DNA of 64,000 nt from Mycobacterium lepraemurium (GTDB taxonomy: Bacteria; Actinomycetota; Actinomycetes; Mycobacteriales; Mycobacteriaceae). Numbering within the stretch: position 1 is the stretch's first letter; every line of letters begins with the position of its first letter. Of the stretch, positions 1 to 9,151 are shown piece after piece. The stretch lies in the NCBI GenBank assembly GCA_002291465.1, contig CP021238.1:3658001-3722000 (forward strand), written 5' to 3'. The notes below the pieces were generated by a model, which saw only the letters and a program-made list of their open reading frames with translations, was not told the origin of the DNA and made no database searches. The translations under genes and the position numbers were made by a program.

Positions 1-1016
1 CCGGTCATCGCCACGAACCCGCTGGTGTACGGCCTGATCTCAAGATCGTCGGCGGTGCTGAGCACCACCTCGAGCGCCGGCCGTCCGGGGGCCACCGGCC
101 AATCGGTAGGCAGCACCCATTCGGCGTGATCGCTGAACGACGTCCCCACCGGCAGCGCCACGCGCACCGGCACCCCGCCGGCGCGCAGCATGCCCGGCTC
201 GCCGATGCCGGACAGCATCAGCAGGTGCGCTGTTTCAATGGCGCCGGCGCACAACACGATTCGGTCGGCGGTCAGCGTAGCCCGGCCGTGCGGGCCGACC
301 ACGTCGGCGCCCCGGGCGACGGTGCCTGCCAAACGCAGCCGCGCCACCCGGGTGTGCGCCTGCACGCGCAGGTTGGGCCGGCTCAGCGCGGGGATCAGAT
401 ACCCCGCACCCGAGCCCTTGCGGACGCCGTCGACGATGTGCAGCGGGACCGCGCCTATCCCCGAAACCGGTTGGGCCGCAGCGTCATTGAGATCGTCGAT
501 CCAGCCGAATCCGGCGCGCCGCGCGGCGTCGATGAAACGCTCTGTGGTTCCGGTCATTTCGCGGGTACGGCGGACCAGGATGGGGCCGCTGCGGCCGTGC
601 GCGGGTCCGTCGAAGTCCAGGTCGGTCTCGATGGCGCGGAAGCTGTCCAGCACGTCCGACCATGCCCAGCCCGGCAGGCCGAAGCGGTCGAAATCGCGGG
701 GCAGCCCGCGGCAGAAGTAGCCGCCGTTGATCGCGCCGGAGCCGCCGATGGTGGCGCCGCGCACCAGCGGGTGCCGGCGGGCGGGCCGCTCGGTGAGCTG
801 GGTCTGGTATCGGCGCACCAGCGGGCTGCCGACGCCGATCGGCAATTGCAGCCCGTTGGCGGTCCGGGCGAGCAGCGCCGGGTCGTCGAGGGCCGGGCCC
901 GCCTCGACCACGGTCACCGTGCACCGCGGATCGGCGGAAAGACGTTCGGCGACAACCGATCCGGCGCTGCCGGCGCCGACTATCAGCACATCGCTGTGCG
1001 AGACGGCGTTATTCAA
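1..1016 (-). CDS. mftG: Mycofactocin-associated GMC-family dehydrogenase MftG (C-terminus outside window)
   Basis: This is a glucose-methanol-choline oxidoreductase, thought to pass electrons from reduced mycofactocin to the respiratory chain. The reading frame starts with the FAD-binding motif VGAGSAGSVVAERL and continues with GGSGAINGG and an 'LCAGAIETAHLLMLSGIG' GMC signature, without interruption to the window edge. A TAG lies in frame at 1026-1028 and is the stop codon of mftF, so the first usable start is TTG at 1014-1016, nine bases after it. The gene is therefore probably translated by coupling from mftF. About 338 codons are visible and the C-terminal part is cut off. Confidence 0.88.
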   Translation of the reverse strand, partial: MNNAVSHSDVLIVGAGSAGSVVAERLSADPRCTVTVVEAGPALDDPALLARTANGLQLPIGVGSPLVRRYQTQLTERPARRHPLVRGATIGGSGAINGGYFCRGLPRDFDRFGLPGWAWSDVLDSFRAIETDLDFDGPAHGRSGPILVRRTREMTGTTERFIDAARRAGFGWIDDLNDAAAQPVSGIGAVPLHIVDGVRKGSGAGYLIPALSRPNLRVQAHTRVARLRLAGTVARGADVVGPHGRATLTADRIVLCAGAIETAHLLMLSGIGEPGMLRAGGVPVRVALPVGTSFSDHAEWVLPTDWPVAPGRPALEVVLSTADDLEIRPYTSGFVAMT

Positions 1017-1025
1017 GGGCGAGGG

Positions 1026-2444
1026 CTAACTCCGGATCTGGGGTTTGAGAGCGCGCGCGTTGCGCTCCCGTAGCACACCCCACCACAACCCGAGCCCGTA
1101 CGCCAGGTCGTCCACCCGCTTGAGCACCAGATAGGTCGGCAGCCCGATCGGTTCGACGTCGTCGCCGACGGCGTCGCGGCGGCGCAGCCAGTCGACCACC
1201 CCGTCCATCACGGCCGCCACCAGCACCACCCGTCTGAAGTGGCGCGACATGGTGGCGGCCAGCAGTGCCAGCGGCCAGTAGTGCCGGCACAGCGCCGAGG
1301 CCAGCTGCAGCGCCGCCGACCACAGGCCGCGGCCGGCCGCCGTCACCACGTCGGTCATCGACGTCTCGGCGCTGCGCATCGCCCGGGCGATCCGCCGGCC
1401 CGTCAGGACGGCCAGCAGCAGGGAGGCCAGCCGCGACAGCGTGGAAGCGAAGGCCATCAGGATCCAGGTCATCAGCGCCCAGCCGGAGATCACCACCGGT
1501 GCTGTCTTGTCCGGGTGGCGCACCGACAGCGGGGCCGCCGATCCGCCGTAAAACGCTTTGCGCGCAAGCCAATCCCGCAATTCGGTGCGGTGGTCGTGGC
1601 CCACCAGGGCGATGGGCTCATAGCGCAGCCGGACCCCCGCTTCGATCAGCCGCCAGCACAGGTCGACGTCCTCGCCGGACTGCAGCGTCTCGTCGAATCC
1701 GCCGATCTCGCGGATCGCCGAGCACCGGCAGATGATCGCCGCGCTGGGCACGTAGGACACCGTGCTGTGCGGCAGCACCGGCGCCTCGCGCTCACCAAGG
1801 TCGAGCGAGGAGTGCACCGCCTCATAGCGGGCCACCACGTTCTCGCTGTGCGACAGGCCGACGATGCGCGGCGCGACCAGCCCGACGGTCGGATCGCAGA
1901 AATGGCCGAGCAGCGCTTCCAGCCAGCCCCGGCGCGGCGCGACATCGGAGTCCAGGAAGGCGACGAAGTCCGTCCGGCAGGCCGCCAGCCCCGTGTTGCG
2001 CGCGGCCGCCGGTCCCTTGGTGCGGTGGTGGCGCAACACCTCGATGTCGCAGTGCGCGCCGACGAAGTCTTCCGGCTCGATCGGCGGAAACGATCCGTCG
2101 TCCACCACCACCACGCGCAGACCGCGCAGCGAGCTCACCAGGCGCCGCACGCCAGAAAGGTTGTCCCGAACCGGAATTACCACGGTGACGTCGTGGTGCG
2201 AGGGCCCGCCCGCGGGCCGCGGATGAGCCACGGTGGCGTCCAGCAGGGTGCGGGCCAACTGCGCGCTGACGTCGTCGCGGACCTTCAGCCGGCCGTCGCA
2301 CAGCAAATCCTGGGCGGCCGGGGCCAGCTTCAGCAGGCGGGTCGGCGACCCGCCGAGCAGTGCCGAGCCGTCGCCGAGCACCCGCACCCGGCGATCGACC
2401 TGGACGGCGAACCCGTCCGGCAACCGCGGCGCCGGCGCGGTCAT
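1026..2444 (-). CDS. mftF: Mycofactocin glycosyltransferase MftF
   Basis: A GT2-family glycosyltransferase of 472 residues, expected to add the beta-1,4-glucose oligomer to premycofactocin. Visible motifs are [11 protein letters not shown] (nucleotide binding), FLDSDVAP (a DxD-like metal site) and [11 protein letters not shown]. The C-terminal third has hydrophobic stretches ([25 protein letters not shown]) that suggest membrane association. I chose the ATG at 2442-2444 because it overlaps the mftE stop as ATGA; a longer reading frame upstream is only the out-of-frame shadow of mftE. The protein begins [12 protein letters not shown], as expected for the family. Confidence 0.93.
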   Translation of the reverse strand: MTAPAPRLPDGFAVQVDRRVRVLGDGSALLGGSPTRLLKLAPAAQDLLCDGRLKVRDDVSAQLARTLLDATVAHPRPAGGPSHHDVTVVIPVRDNLSGVRRLVSSLRGLRVVVVDDGSFPPIEPEDFVGAHCDIEVLRHHRTKGPAAARNTGLAACRTDFVAFLDSDVAPRRGWLEALLGHFCDPTVGLVAPRIVGLSHSENVVARYEAVHSSLDLGEREAPVLPHSTVSYVPSAAIICRCSAIREIGGFDETLQSGEDVDLCWRLIEAGVRLRYEPIALVGHDHRTELRDWLARKAFYGGSAAPLSVRHPDKTAPVVISGWALMTWILMAFASTLSRLASLLLAVLTGRRIARAMRSAETSMTDVVTAAGRGLWSAALQLASALCRHYWPLALLAATMSRHFRRVVLVAAVMDGVVDWLRRRDAVGDDVEPIGLPTYLVLKRVDDLAYGLGLWWGVLRERNARALKPQIRS

Positions 2445-3172
2445 GCGAGCATCCCGTCGGGCCCGGGCCGCCACCGGGCGACCCGGCGGACGCACTCGTT
2501 CACCATCTCGGACAGGATGCGCTCGCCCTCGGCGGCGGTGGCGGTGGTCGGGTCGCCCAGCACGCCGACCGGGCTGACCGCCGCCACTCCCCCGCGGCGC
2601 ATCGATCCCAGCAACTCGGGCAGCGGCACCCGGTTGCCGGCCTGCCACTGCCCGGTGCGGACCTCGGCGGGCGAGATATGCAGCAACACCGATGTTTCGG
2701 TATGACCGGCGTGGGCGTCACCGCCGGCGGCCACACACGGGCACCATCCGGCGTCGCGGCCCTCGGCGCGCAGCGTGCCCACCGCGCGGCCCAGCGCGGC
2801 GACGTTGCCGCCGTGGCCGTTGACGAAGACGACGCGCTGCGCCCAGCCGGCCGCCGAGCGGCCGTACTCTATCAGCAGCAGCGTCAGCGCCTCGGTGCCG
2901 ATGGAGACGGTCCCGACAAAGCTCTGGTGCTCGCCGCTGGCGCCGTAGGCGATGGCCGGCGCCACCAGCCACCCGTCCCCCAGCCGCGGCGCGGCCCGGC
3001 CGGCCACCGCCGTCGCGATGCAGGTGTCGGTGTCCAGCGGCAGGTGCGGACCGTGTTGCTCGGTCGACCCCAGTGGAACCAGCAGCGAGACCGCCGTGCC
3101 GGACAGCTGGCTCGACGTCACGGTTCCCAATTCGCCGCGTACGGACACTCGGTGATGGTAGGACGAATTCAC
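2441..3172 (-). CDS. mftE: Mycofactocin precursor peptidase MftE (creatininase family)
   Basis: A 243-residue metal-dependent peptidase of the creatininase fold that releases the C-terminal Val-Tyr dipeptide (AHDP precursor) from the MftC-modified MftA peptide. Metal ligands are visible in [15 protein letters not shown] (residues about 35-49) and in GHGGN (about 119-123). The ATG at 3172 gives the family N-terminus MNSSYHHRV. Unlike the other mft genes, mftE is separated from the gene upstream (mftD) by 163 bp. That gap holds an unusually A/T-rich run at about 3198-3214, which could be a secondary promoter, although I cannot define boxes there. Confidence 0.93.
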   Translation of the reverse strand: MNSSYHHRVSVRGELGTVTSSQLSGTAVSLLVPLGSTEQHGPHLPLDTDTCIATAVAGRAAPRLGDGWLVAPAIAYGASGEHQSFVGTVSIGTEALTLLLIEYGRSAAGWAQRVVFVNGHGGNVAALGRAVGTLRAEGRDAGWCPCVAAGGDAHAGHTETSVLLHISPAEVRTGQWQAGNRVPLPELLGSMRRGGVAAVSPVGVLGDPTTATAAEGERILSEMVNECVRRVARWRPGPDGMLA

Positions 3173-3335
3173 CTGGCGTGCACCAATTGTTGAGGCGGGA
3201 AAATAACTTTTTTCTCCGGCCGTTCATCGGGCGTTCGAACGGTGGGCTCGTTCGTCACAGTTACCCCGCCCGTACCAGGATTACCGCGGCCGTCAAATAA
3301 TCCCGGCCAAGCCGCCCCGGGTGGCCCGGCTTTGC

Positions 3336-4520
3336 TCAGCCGGCCGGCGGCACGCCCGGCGCCCGGGTGAACCCGGGCGGCACCAGGATGTCGCTCGGCC
3401 CGAGATCGTGCACCGAGGAATGCCCCAGACCCATCAGCGCCGAGTCGATACCCCCGCGCAGGATGTCGAGGACGTTCTCCACCCCCGCCTGGCCAGCGGC
3501 GGCCAGGCCCCACAGGTAGGCCCGGCCGATCATCACCGCGCGCGCCCCCAGCGCCACCGCCTTCACGACGTCGCTGCCGCGCCGGACACCACCGTCCAGC
3601 AACACCTCGATCTGATCGCCGACCGCCTCGGCGATCGCGGGCAGGGCGCGAATCGACGCCGGCGTGCCGTCCAGGTTGTTGCCGCCGTGGTTGGACACCG
3701 AGATGGCCGAAACCCCGGCATCCACCGCCCTTTTGGCGTCGTCCACGCGCACCACGCCCTTGAGCATGAACGGCCCGCCCCACAGCTCACGCAGCCAGCC
3801 GATGTCCTCCCAGGTCGGCGGGGGCGTGCCCATCCACTCGCCGTAGGCGGCGAAGAACGGCGGGCCGGGCTCGCCGCGGCGGCCCTGGTTGGGCACCCGC
3901 AACTCCGGCGGCCGCAGCGTCTTGCCGAACTTCCACAGCCAGCGGGGCTTGAACGCCGCCTCCGGGGACAACCGCAGGATGGTGCGCAGGTTCATCTCCT
4001 CGGGGATCTTGGGGCTGCCCCAGTCCCGCCCGTGCGAGAACGACCAGTCGGTGGTGGCGATCAGCCCGACCGCGCCGGCCTGCCGGACCCGCTCCACCCG
4101 CTCGGCGATTGCGTCGCGCCCACCCAGCCAGTACACCTGGAAGAACACCTTGGGGTTCACCGCGATGACTTCCTCGATCGGCTTGCTGGCGAACGAGGAC
4201 AGGCCCATCGCGGTGCCGCGGGCCGCCGCGGCGCGCGCGACGGCGACCTCGCCGTCCGGGTCGACGGCCTGCACACCGGTCGGCGAGATCAGCACCGGCA
4301 TCGAGATCTCTTGTCCCATAACGGTTGTCGTCAGCTCACGCTTGGCCGGAGCGCCGACGACATGCGGGGCGAAACCGAGTTCGCCGAACGCTTCGACGTT
4401 GTCGGAGACCGTTATTCCCTTTTCGCTGGCCGCGATCAGGGCCGCATAAACGGATTTCGGCAACCGCCGCTTGGCCCGTTGCTGGGCGATGGCGACGGTT
4501 TCAAACCATTCGTCGGCCAC
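3336..4520 (-). CDS. mftD: Premycofactocin synthase MftD (FMN-dependent, lldD-like)
   Basis: A 394-residue FMN enzyme of the alpha-hydroxyacid dehydrogenase fold, formerly named lldD1. It deaminates AHDP to premycofactocin, forming the redox-active dicarbonyl. The C-terminal half carries KGVVRVDDAKRAVDAG (FMN phosphate and lysine region), SNHGGNNLDG with the catalytic His and Arg region, and LLDGGVRRGSDVVKA. The start is GTG at 4518-4520, giving VADEWFETVAIAQ; the stop of mftC lies two bases upstream (TGA-CC-GTG). A longer in-frame extension exists but overlaps mftC and has no family similarity. Confidence 0.93.
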   Translation of the reverse strand: MADEWFETVAIAQQRAKRRLPKSVYAALIAASEKGITVSDNVEAFGELGFAPHVVGAPAKRELTTTVMGQEISMPVLISPTGVQAVDPDGEVAVARAAAARGTAMGLSSFASKPIEEVIAVNPKVFFQVYWLGGRDAIAERVERVRQAGAVGLIATTDWSFSHGRDWGSPKIPEEMNLRTILRLSPEAAFKPRWLWKFGKTLRPPELRVPNQGRRGEPGPPFFAAYGEWMGTPPPTWEDIGWLRELWGGPFMLKGVVRVDDAKRAVDAGVSAISVSNHGGNNLDGTPASIRALPAIAEAVGDQIEVLLDGGVRRGSDVVKAVALGARAVMIGRAYLWGLAAAGQAGVENVLDILRGGIDSALMGLGHSSVHDLGPSDILVPPGFTRAPGVPPAG

Positions 4521-4522
4521 GG

Positions 4523-5737
4523 TCAGACCGGGCTTTCGTTGCACAACCGGACCGGCGGCGCGGCGGGGGTCAGGACCGACGGCCACACCGAGAGGGTGAG
4601 TGGCACGGGTTGGCGGATGCGCTTGCCGCGGGAGTGGTCGGCCCGGGGTCGGGGCGCCTCGCGGTCGCCCGCCAGCGCCACCGCGCTGTGGCCCTGCACG
4701 CACTCGGGGTCCGGGCCGTCCAGCGGCAGGTCGGTGAAGAACTTGGCCGCCATGCACCCGCCCCGGCAGCTGTCGTAGTGCCCGCAGTTGCCGCAGGCGC
4801 CCGCCGACTGCGGTTCGCGCAGCTCGCGGAACAGCGGGGCGTTCTTCCACACGTTGTCAAAACCGCTATCGCTCAACACGTTTCCGGCCAGGAAGCGGTC
4901 GTGGATGGCGAACGGGCAGGCGTACACGTCGCCGACCGGGTCGATCAGGCAGACGACGCGGCCCGCGCCGCACATGTTCAGCCCGGCCAGCGCGCCGGAC
5001 TGGCCGAGCGGGGCCAGGTGGAAGAACGAGTCGCCGGTGAGCACCCGTTCCCCCTTGGCGACCAGCCAGTCATACAGTTGCACCTGCTGGTCGGCGGTGG
5101 GGTGCAGCTCGTCCCAGACGTCGGCGCCGCGGCCGGACGGGCGCAGCCGGGTGATGCGCAGCGTGGCCCCGTAACGGCTTGCCAGCGCGGCGAATTCGTC
5201 TAGCTGCCCGACGTTGTGCCGGGTGACGACCACCGAGATCTTGGCGCCCCCGTTCTGGGTGAAGCCAGCGTCGGCGAGGTTTTGCAGCGCGCGCACCGCC
5301 ATGTCGAACGAGCCGGGCCCGCGCACCGCGTCGTTGACCTCGGCGGTGGCGCCGTCCAGCGAGATCTGCACGTCCACGTAGTCACTGGCCGCCAGCCGGG
5401 CGGCCACCTCGGGCGTGGTCCGGACCCCGTTGGTGGAGAACTTCACGCCGACGTGGTGTGCGGTAGCGTAGTCGACCAGTTCCCAAAAGTCCGGCCGCAC
5501 AGTGGGTTCCCCGCCACCGATGTTGACGTAGAAGACCTGCATGCGTTCCAGCTCGTCGATGATATCCATGCACTGACGGGTGGACAGCTCGCGCGGGTCG
5601 CGCTTGCCCGACGAGGACAGGCAGTGCACGCAGGCCAGGTTGCAGGCGTAGGTGAGCTCCCAGGTCAAGCAGATGGGCGCGTCGAGGCCGTGCTCGAACT
5701 GCTCGATCAGCCGGGGCACAGGGGCCGCTGTGGTCAT
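4523..5737 (-). CDS. mftC: Mycofactocin radical SAM maturase MftC
   Basis: A 404-residue radical SAM enzyme that decarboxylates and cyclises the C-terminal Val-Tyr of MftA. The SAM cluster motif is CNLACVHC with cysteines at 32, 36 and 39. GGGEPTVRPDF is the GGE-type SAM contact. A SPASM domain follows, with auxiliary-cluster cysteines in MCGAGRVVCLIDPVGDVYAC and CGNCGHYDSCRGGCM. The ATG at 5735-5737 overlaps the mftB stop as ATGA. The C-terminal tail beyond residue about 370 is basic and longer than I would expect (the M. tuberculosis protein is about 391 residues). Confidence 0.95.
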   Translation of the reverse strand: MTTAAPVPRLIEQFEHGLDAPICLTWELTYACNLACVHCLSSSGKRDPRELSTRQCMDIIDELERMQVFYVNIGGGEPTVRPDFWELVDYATAHHVGVKFSTNGVRTTPEVAARLAASDYVDVQISLDGATAEVNDAVRGPGSFDMAVRALQNLADAGFTQNGGAKISVVVTRHNVGQLDEFAALASRYGATLRITRLRPSGRGADVWDELHPTADQQVQLYDWLVAKGERVLTGDSFFHLAPLGQSGALAGLNMCGAGRVVCLIDPVGDVYACPFAIHDRFLAGNVLSDSGFDNVWKNAPLFRELREPQSAGACGNCGHYDSCRGGCMAAKFFTDLPLDGPDPECVQGHSAVALAGDREAPRPRADHSRGKRIRQPVPLTLSVWPSVLTPAAPPVRLCNESPV

Positions 5738-6045
5738 GGATGGTCCTCCCGGGGCACCAGCATGTTGGAGTCGGCGAGCACGCCCAGCGCGTGCAGGTAC
5801 GGCGCCTGCCCGGCGTCGTCGATGCCCGCCGCGCGGCATGCGCACCGGACATCAGGGTACTCGGCCAACGACTGCACCACCGTGAGGATGGTGCGGTTCT
5901 TCAGAAACGACAGCTTGCGGGTGCCGAAGTGGTAGAGCAGCGCGCCGAACGGTTCCGGCCGCACCGCCACCTGCGGGTGCAGTCTCCAGCCGCGGTCAGG
6001 ATCGAAGGCGGCACCGGCCGCGCGAGCCTGCGCGGACGCCGGCAC
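5734..6045 (-). CDS. mftB: Mycofactocin peptide chaperone MftB
   Basis: A 103-residue PqqD-like RiPP recognition element that binds the MftA leader and presents it to MftC. The conserved core is WRLHPQVAVRPEPFGALLYHF and FLKNRTILTVVQ. I prefer the GTG at 6043-6045, which lies two bases after the mftA stop (TGA-CC-GTG, the same junction seen at mftC/mftD). An ATG at 6063 would instead overlap the end of mftA by six codons. The stop overlaps the mftC start. Confidence 0.92.
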   Translation of the reverse strand: MPASAQARAAGAAFDPDRGWRLHPQVAVRPEPFGALLYHFGTRKLSFLKNRTILTVVQSLAEYPDVRCACRAAGIDDAGQAPYLHALGVLADSNMLVPREDHP

Positions 6046-6047
6046 GG

Positions 6048-6137
6048 TCAGTAGACCCCGCACATGCCGTCGATGGACACCTCTTCGACCAGGGTCTCGG
6101 TGACGAGTTGGGCGTCGGTTTCGGTCTCGTGCTCCAC
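6048..6137 (-). CDS. mftA: Mycofactocin precursor peptide MftA
   Basis: A 29-residue ribosomal precursor, too short for many gene finders. It starts at GTG 6135-6137 behind an AGGAAAGG ribosome site and ends in the invariant core IDGMCGVY followed by TGA. The terminal Val-Tyr is the part that becomes mycofactocin; the acidic front ([18 protein letters not shown]) is the leader recognised by MftB. It is the first gene of the mftA-G run. Confidence 0.95.
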   Translation of the reverse strand: MEHETETDAQLVTETLVEEVSIDGMCGVY

Positions 6138-6183
6138 GGGGCCTTGCCTTTCCTGCAGTCTTGACGACGATGGGTCTGAGTCA

Positions 6184-6212
6184 CACTCGCGGCCAGAATA
6201 TGGCATCGAGTG
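6184..6212. promoter_or_regulatory. Candidate MftR operator between mftA and mftR
   Basis: An imperfect 29-bp palindrome: left arm CACTCGCGGCCA (6184-6195), 5-base spacer, right arm TGGCATCGAGTG (6201-6212). Ten of twelve positions pair. It sits in the 102-bp divergent gap between the mftA and mftR starts, the expected place for a TetR-type autoregulator. Binding is inferred, not shown. Confidence 0.6.
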
Positions 6213-6239
6213 CCGAAATGGAAGGGGCGGGGCTCCGGG

Positions 6240-6833
6240 ATGCCGCAGCGGCGGGTGGGCAGGCGCCGCTCGACCACGCAGCACCACATCACCGACGTCG
6301 CCATCGACCTGTTCACCGCCCGGGGTTTCGCCGAGGTCAGCGTGGACGACGTCGCGGCGGCCGCCGGCATCTCGCGGCGCACCCTGTTCCGCTACTACGC
6401 CTCCAAGAACGCCATCCCCTGGGGCGATTTCGACACTCATTTGGCCCGGCTGCGCGAGCTGCTGGACAACGTCGAATCCCGGGTGCCCCTGGGCGATGCG
6501 CTGCGCACCGCGTTGTTGGCGTTCAACACCTTTGACGAATCCGAGACCGCGCGGCACCGACAGCGCATGCGCGTCATCCTGCAAACCGCTGAGCTGCAAG
6601 CGTATTCGATGACGATGTACGCCGGATGGCGCGAGGTGATCGCCGGGTTCGTGGCCCGCCGCTGCGAGTGCAAGACGACCGACCTGGCGCCCCAGACCGT
6701 CGCCTGGATGATGCTGGGGGTGGCGCTGTCGGCCTACAAGCACTGGCTGGGCGATGAGTCAGTGCCGTTGCCGGTGGCCCTGGGCAACGCCTTCGACGTG
6801 GTCGGCGCCGGGCTGAACGGGCTGGACCGGTGA
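6240..6833 (+). CDS. mftR: Mycofactocin regulator MftR (TetR family)
   Basis: A 197-residue TetR-family repressor divergent from mftA. The N-terminal helix-turn-helix is visible at about residues 18-60 ([19 protein letters not shown], then [18 protein letters not shown]). The C-terminal ligand domain follows; M. tuberculosis MftR responds to long-chain acyl-CoA. I chose ATG 6240 because [17 protein letters not shown] matches the family start; an upstream ATG at 6210 would run into the candidate operator. The stop overlaps the next gene by four bases (GTGA). Confidence 0.9.
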   Translation: MPQRRVGRRRSTTQHHITDVAIDLFTARGFAEVSVDDVAAAAGISRRTLFRYYASKNAIPWGDFDTHLARLRELLDNVESRVPLGDALRTALLAFNTFDESETARHRQRMRVILQTAELQAYSMTMYAGWREVIAGFVARRCECKTTDLAPQTVAWMMLGVALSAYKHWLGDESVPLPVALGNAFDVVGAGLNGLDR

Positions 6834-7813
6834 GCGTCGAGCACCTGGTGCACATGCTGCGGGCGCAGGGCAGCTTCTGCGCCTCCTCGGGCGCGCCGAT
6901 GTACGGCGACCTGTTCGAATCTGGTGGCCTCCGACGTCGAGGACGGCGGGGTGTTCGCCGACATCCTGTCCGGGCACCGGGACGCCCCGTCGCGCGACGC
7001 GATTCCGCTGCGGCTGCTCGGTGGCCTACACCGGCTGGTGCTCGACGGCCGCGCCGGCTCCCTGCGCCGCTGGTATCCCAGCACCGGCGGCAGCTGGAAC
7101 GCCGGGGCGGCGTGGCCGCCGATCCTGGCCGCCGCGGCCGAGCGCGCCGCGCGCTGATCGTCGGGCTGCTGCACATCAATGAATCCTGTTTGCCGGTAAG
7201 GCTTTTCGAGATCGGGTCGAGCGCGGGGCTGAACCTGCGGGCCGACCACTACCGATACCGGTATGCCGGTGGCGGGTGGGGACCGGCCGACTCGCCGGTT
7301 TGCATCAACGACGCCTGGCGCGGCGCGCTGCCGCCGGCGCGCGGGGTCCGATCGTCGAGCGGCACGGCTTCGACATCGCCCGTCGACGTCGGGAACCCCG
7401 ACGGCGAGCTGATGGTGCTGAGCTACGTCTGGCCCGACCAGGCCGCGCGGCTGGCGCGGCTGCGCGGCGCCATCGAGGTCGCCCGCCGGGTCCCGGCCAC
7501 CCTCGAGCGCCGGACCGCGGCCGACGCAGTCGGGCTCCTGAGCCTCGCCGAGGGCGCGTTGACCGTGCTGTGGCACTCGATCACCTGGCAGTACCTGTCC
7601 GCCGGGGAACGCGCCGCGGTGTGCGCCGGCGTGGACGCGCTGGGCGCACGGGCCGGCGCGTCCGCCCCGTTGGTCCACCTGACCATGGAGCCGGCCCGGG
7701 ACGGGCTGGGCGCACCGATCAGGTTCCTGGTGCGCGCCCGCGGCTGGCCGGACGACGGGCCGCGCGTGCTGGCACAGTGCCATCCGCACGGACCGCCGGT
7801 CGACTGGCTCTAA
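6830..7813 (+). pseudogene. DUF2332-family protein, multiple frameshifts (Rv0690c-like)
   Basis: Parts of a DUF2332 protein can be read in alternating frames. The N-terminus is [18 protein letters not shown] from GTG 6830. The middle is in another frame (about 6915-7157: SDVEDGGVFADILSGHRDAP). Then comes LLHINESCLPVRLFEIGSSA and, after a further double shift near 7340-7380 around IVERHGFDIA, the C-terminal VDVGNPDGELMVLSYVWPDQ to the stop at 7813. At least four indels are needed to join the pieces. The overlap with mftR (GTGA) shows it was co-transcribed. The function of the family is unknown. Confidence 0.75.
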
Positions 7814-7846
7814 AAGCCAAGGGGAGCAGGGGTTTTCGCGAAACCG

Positions 7847-8706
7847 TCAGGTTCCCATGAAGGTCATCGGGTCGTGCAGCACCCGGGTGCCGTCGTGCAG
7901 TCCCTCGATGGCCTCCATGTGCTCGGGCTCCAGGGTGAAGTCGAACACGCCCAGGTTCTCGGCGACCCGCTCCGGCTTGGACGACCGCGAGACCACGACG
8001 TTGTCCAGTTGCAGGTTCCACCGCACCAGCACCTGCGCCGGGGTGCGGCCGTACTCGGCCGCGATCGTCGTCACGGTCGGCTCCTCGATCAGCCGGCCGA
8101 CGCCCAACGGGCTGCAGGACTGCGTCGTCACGTCGTGCTGGGCGTGCACCTGACGCAGCTCGGCCTGGTTGAGCCGGGGTGCAACTCGACCTGGTTCACC
8201 GCGGGCACCTCGTCGGTCTCCTCGATCACCGTGGCCAGCAGGTCCTCGGTGAAGTTCGAGACGCCGATCGAGCGCACGTGGCCCCGCTCGCGGGCCTCGA
8301 TCATGCCCTCGAAGCTCTCCACGTACTTGCCCAGCTTCGGGGCCGGCCAGTGGATCAGGTAGAGGTCGAGGTAGTCCAGTCCCAACCTGTCCAGGCTCTC
8401 CTTGCACGACTCCTGGGCGCTGTGGAAGCCCTGCCGCGAGGTGCCCAGCTTGGTGGTGACGAACAGTTCCTCGCGGGGGATGCCCGACGCGGCGATGGCC
8501 CGACCGACGGCGGCTTCGTTTCCGTAGGAGGCAGCGGTGTCGATGAGGCGGCAGCCGGCTTCCAGCGCCGCGAGAACCGAGCTTTCCGTCTCCTCATCGG
8601 ACAGCTTGGCCACCCCCAAGCCGAGTACTGGCATCTTCGCCTCGTCATTGAGAGCGACGGTCGGAATCGCGCTGGAAGAGCTGTATATCTGATCAATCAC
8701 TGTCAC
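7847..8706 (-). pseudogene. Aldo/keto reductase, single frameshift
   Basis: An aldo/keto reductase (2,5-diketogluconate-reductase type, NADPH-dependent) split into two frames near 8178. The first part, from GTG 8706, has the AKR tetrad: D56 and Y61 in [12 protein letters not shown]86 in TTKLG, H119 in YLIHWP. The second part ([24 protein letters not shown] through [14 protein letters not shown]) carries the cofactor-binding C-terminus to TGA 7847. One lost base in the stretch encoding VELHPRLNQ explains the break. If unrepaired, the product would lack the NADPH phosphate-binding loop. Confidence 0.8.
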
Positions 8707-9151
8707 TGGTCAATCACCTGCCTGCCAAGTCGCGTGCTGGATTTTCCTTCGATGAGAAAGATTCGGAGCCGACTTACCCGAAGGCCCCTCGATATCGCCC
8801 GACAGCAGACCCTAACCGAGCTCGGCAACCGCTGCACCGGACCCAAGAACCGATGCGGCCACAGCAAAAATCGTCGCGGGTCAGCGTTACGCTTTTCCAG
8901 CGCAATGGTTTTGGCGTGCGGTCGTCGGCAATTTTGTGACCCGTGCTACAGCGACGTCACGCTGCCCACGATGAGCGGGCTCAAACATTCACCTGGAGTG
9001 AACTGCATCACCGTCGAAAGTGTCGATGGTTTAAACCTTTTCGCTATCGTTCAGCACGACCCCGGGGTGGGCGGGACGCGAAATGGCCGAGACCGTATGA
9101 TCGAACAACGCCGAGCGCACGCCACCACTGGAAGCGAGGCAAGTCTCTCCT
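8707..9151. other. Intergenic region of 445 bp between divergent broken genes
   Basis: No convincing gene. It is less GC-rich than the surroundings, with no reading frame of mycobacterial codon bias. It must hold the promoters of the aldo/keto reductase (leftwards) and of the inositol-phosphatase-like gene (rightwards), but I cannot place their boxes with confidence. Confidence 0.5.
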
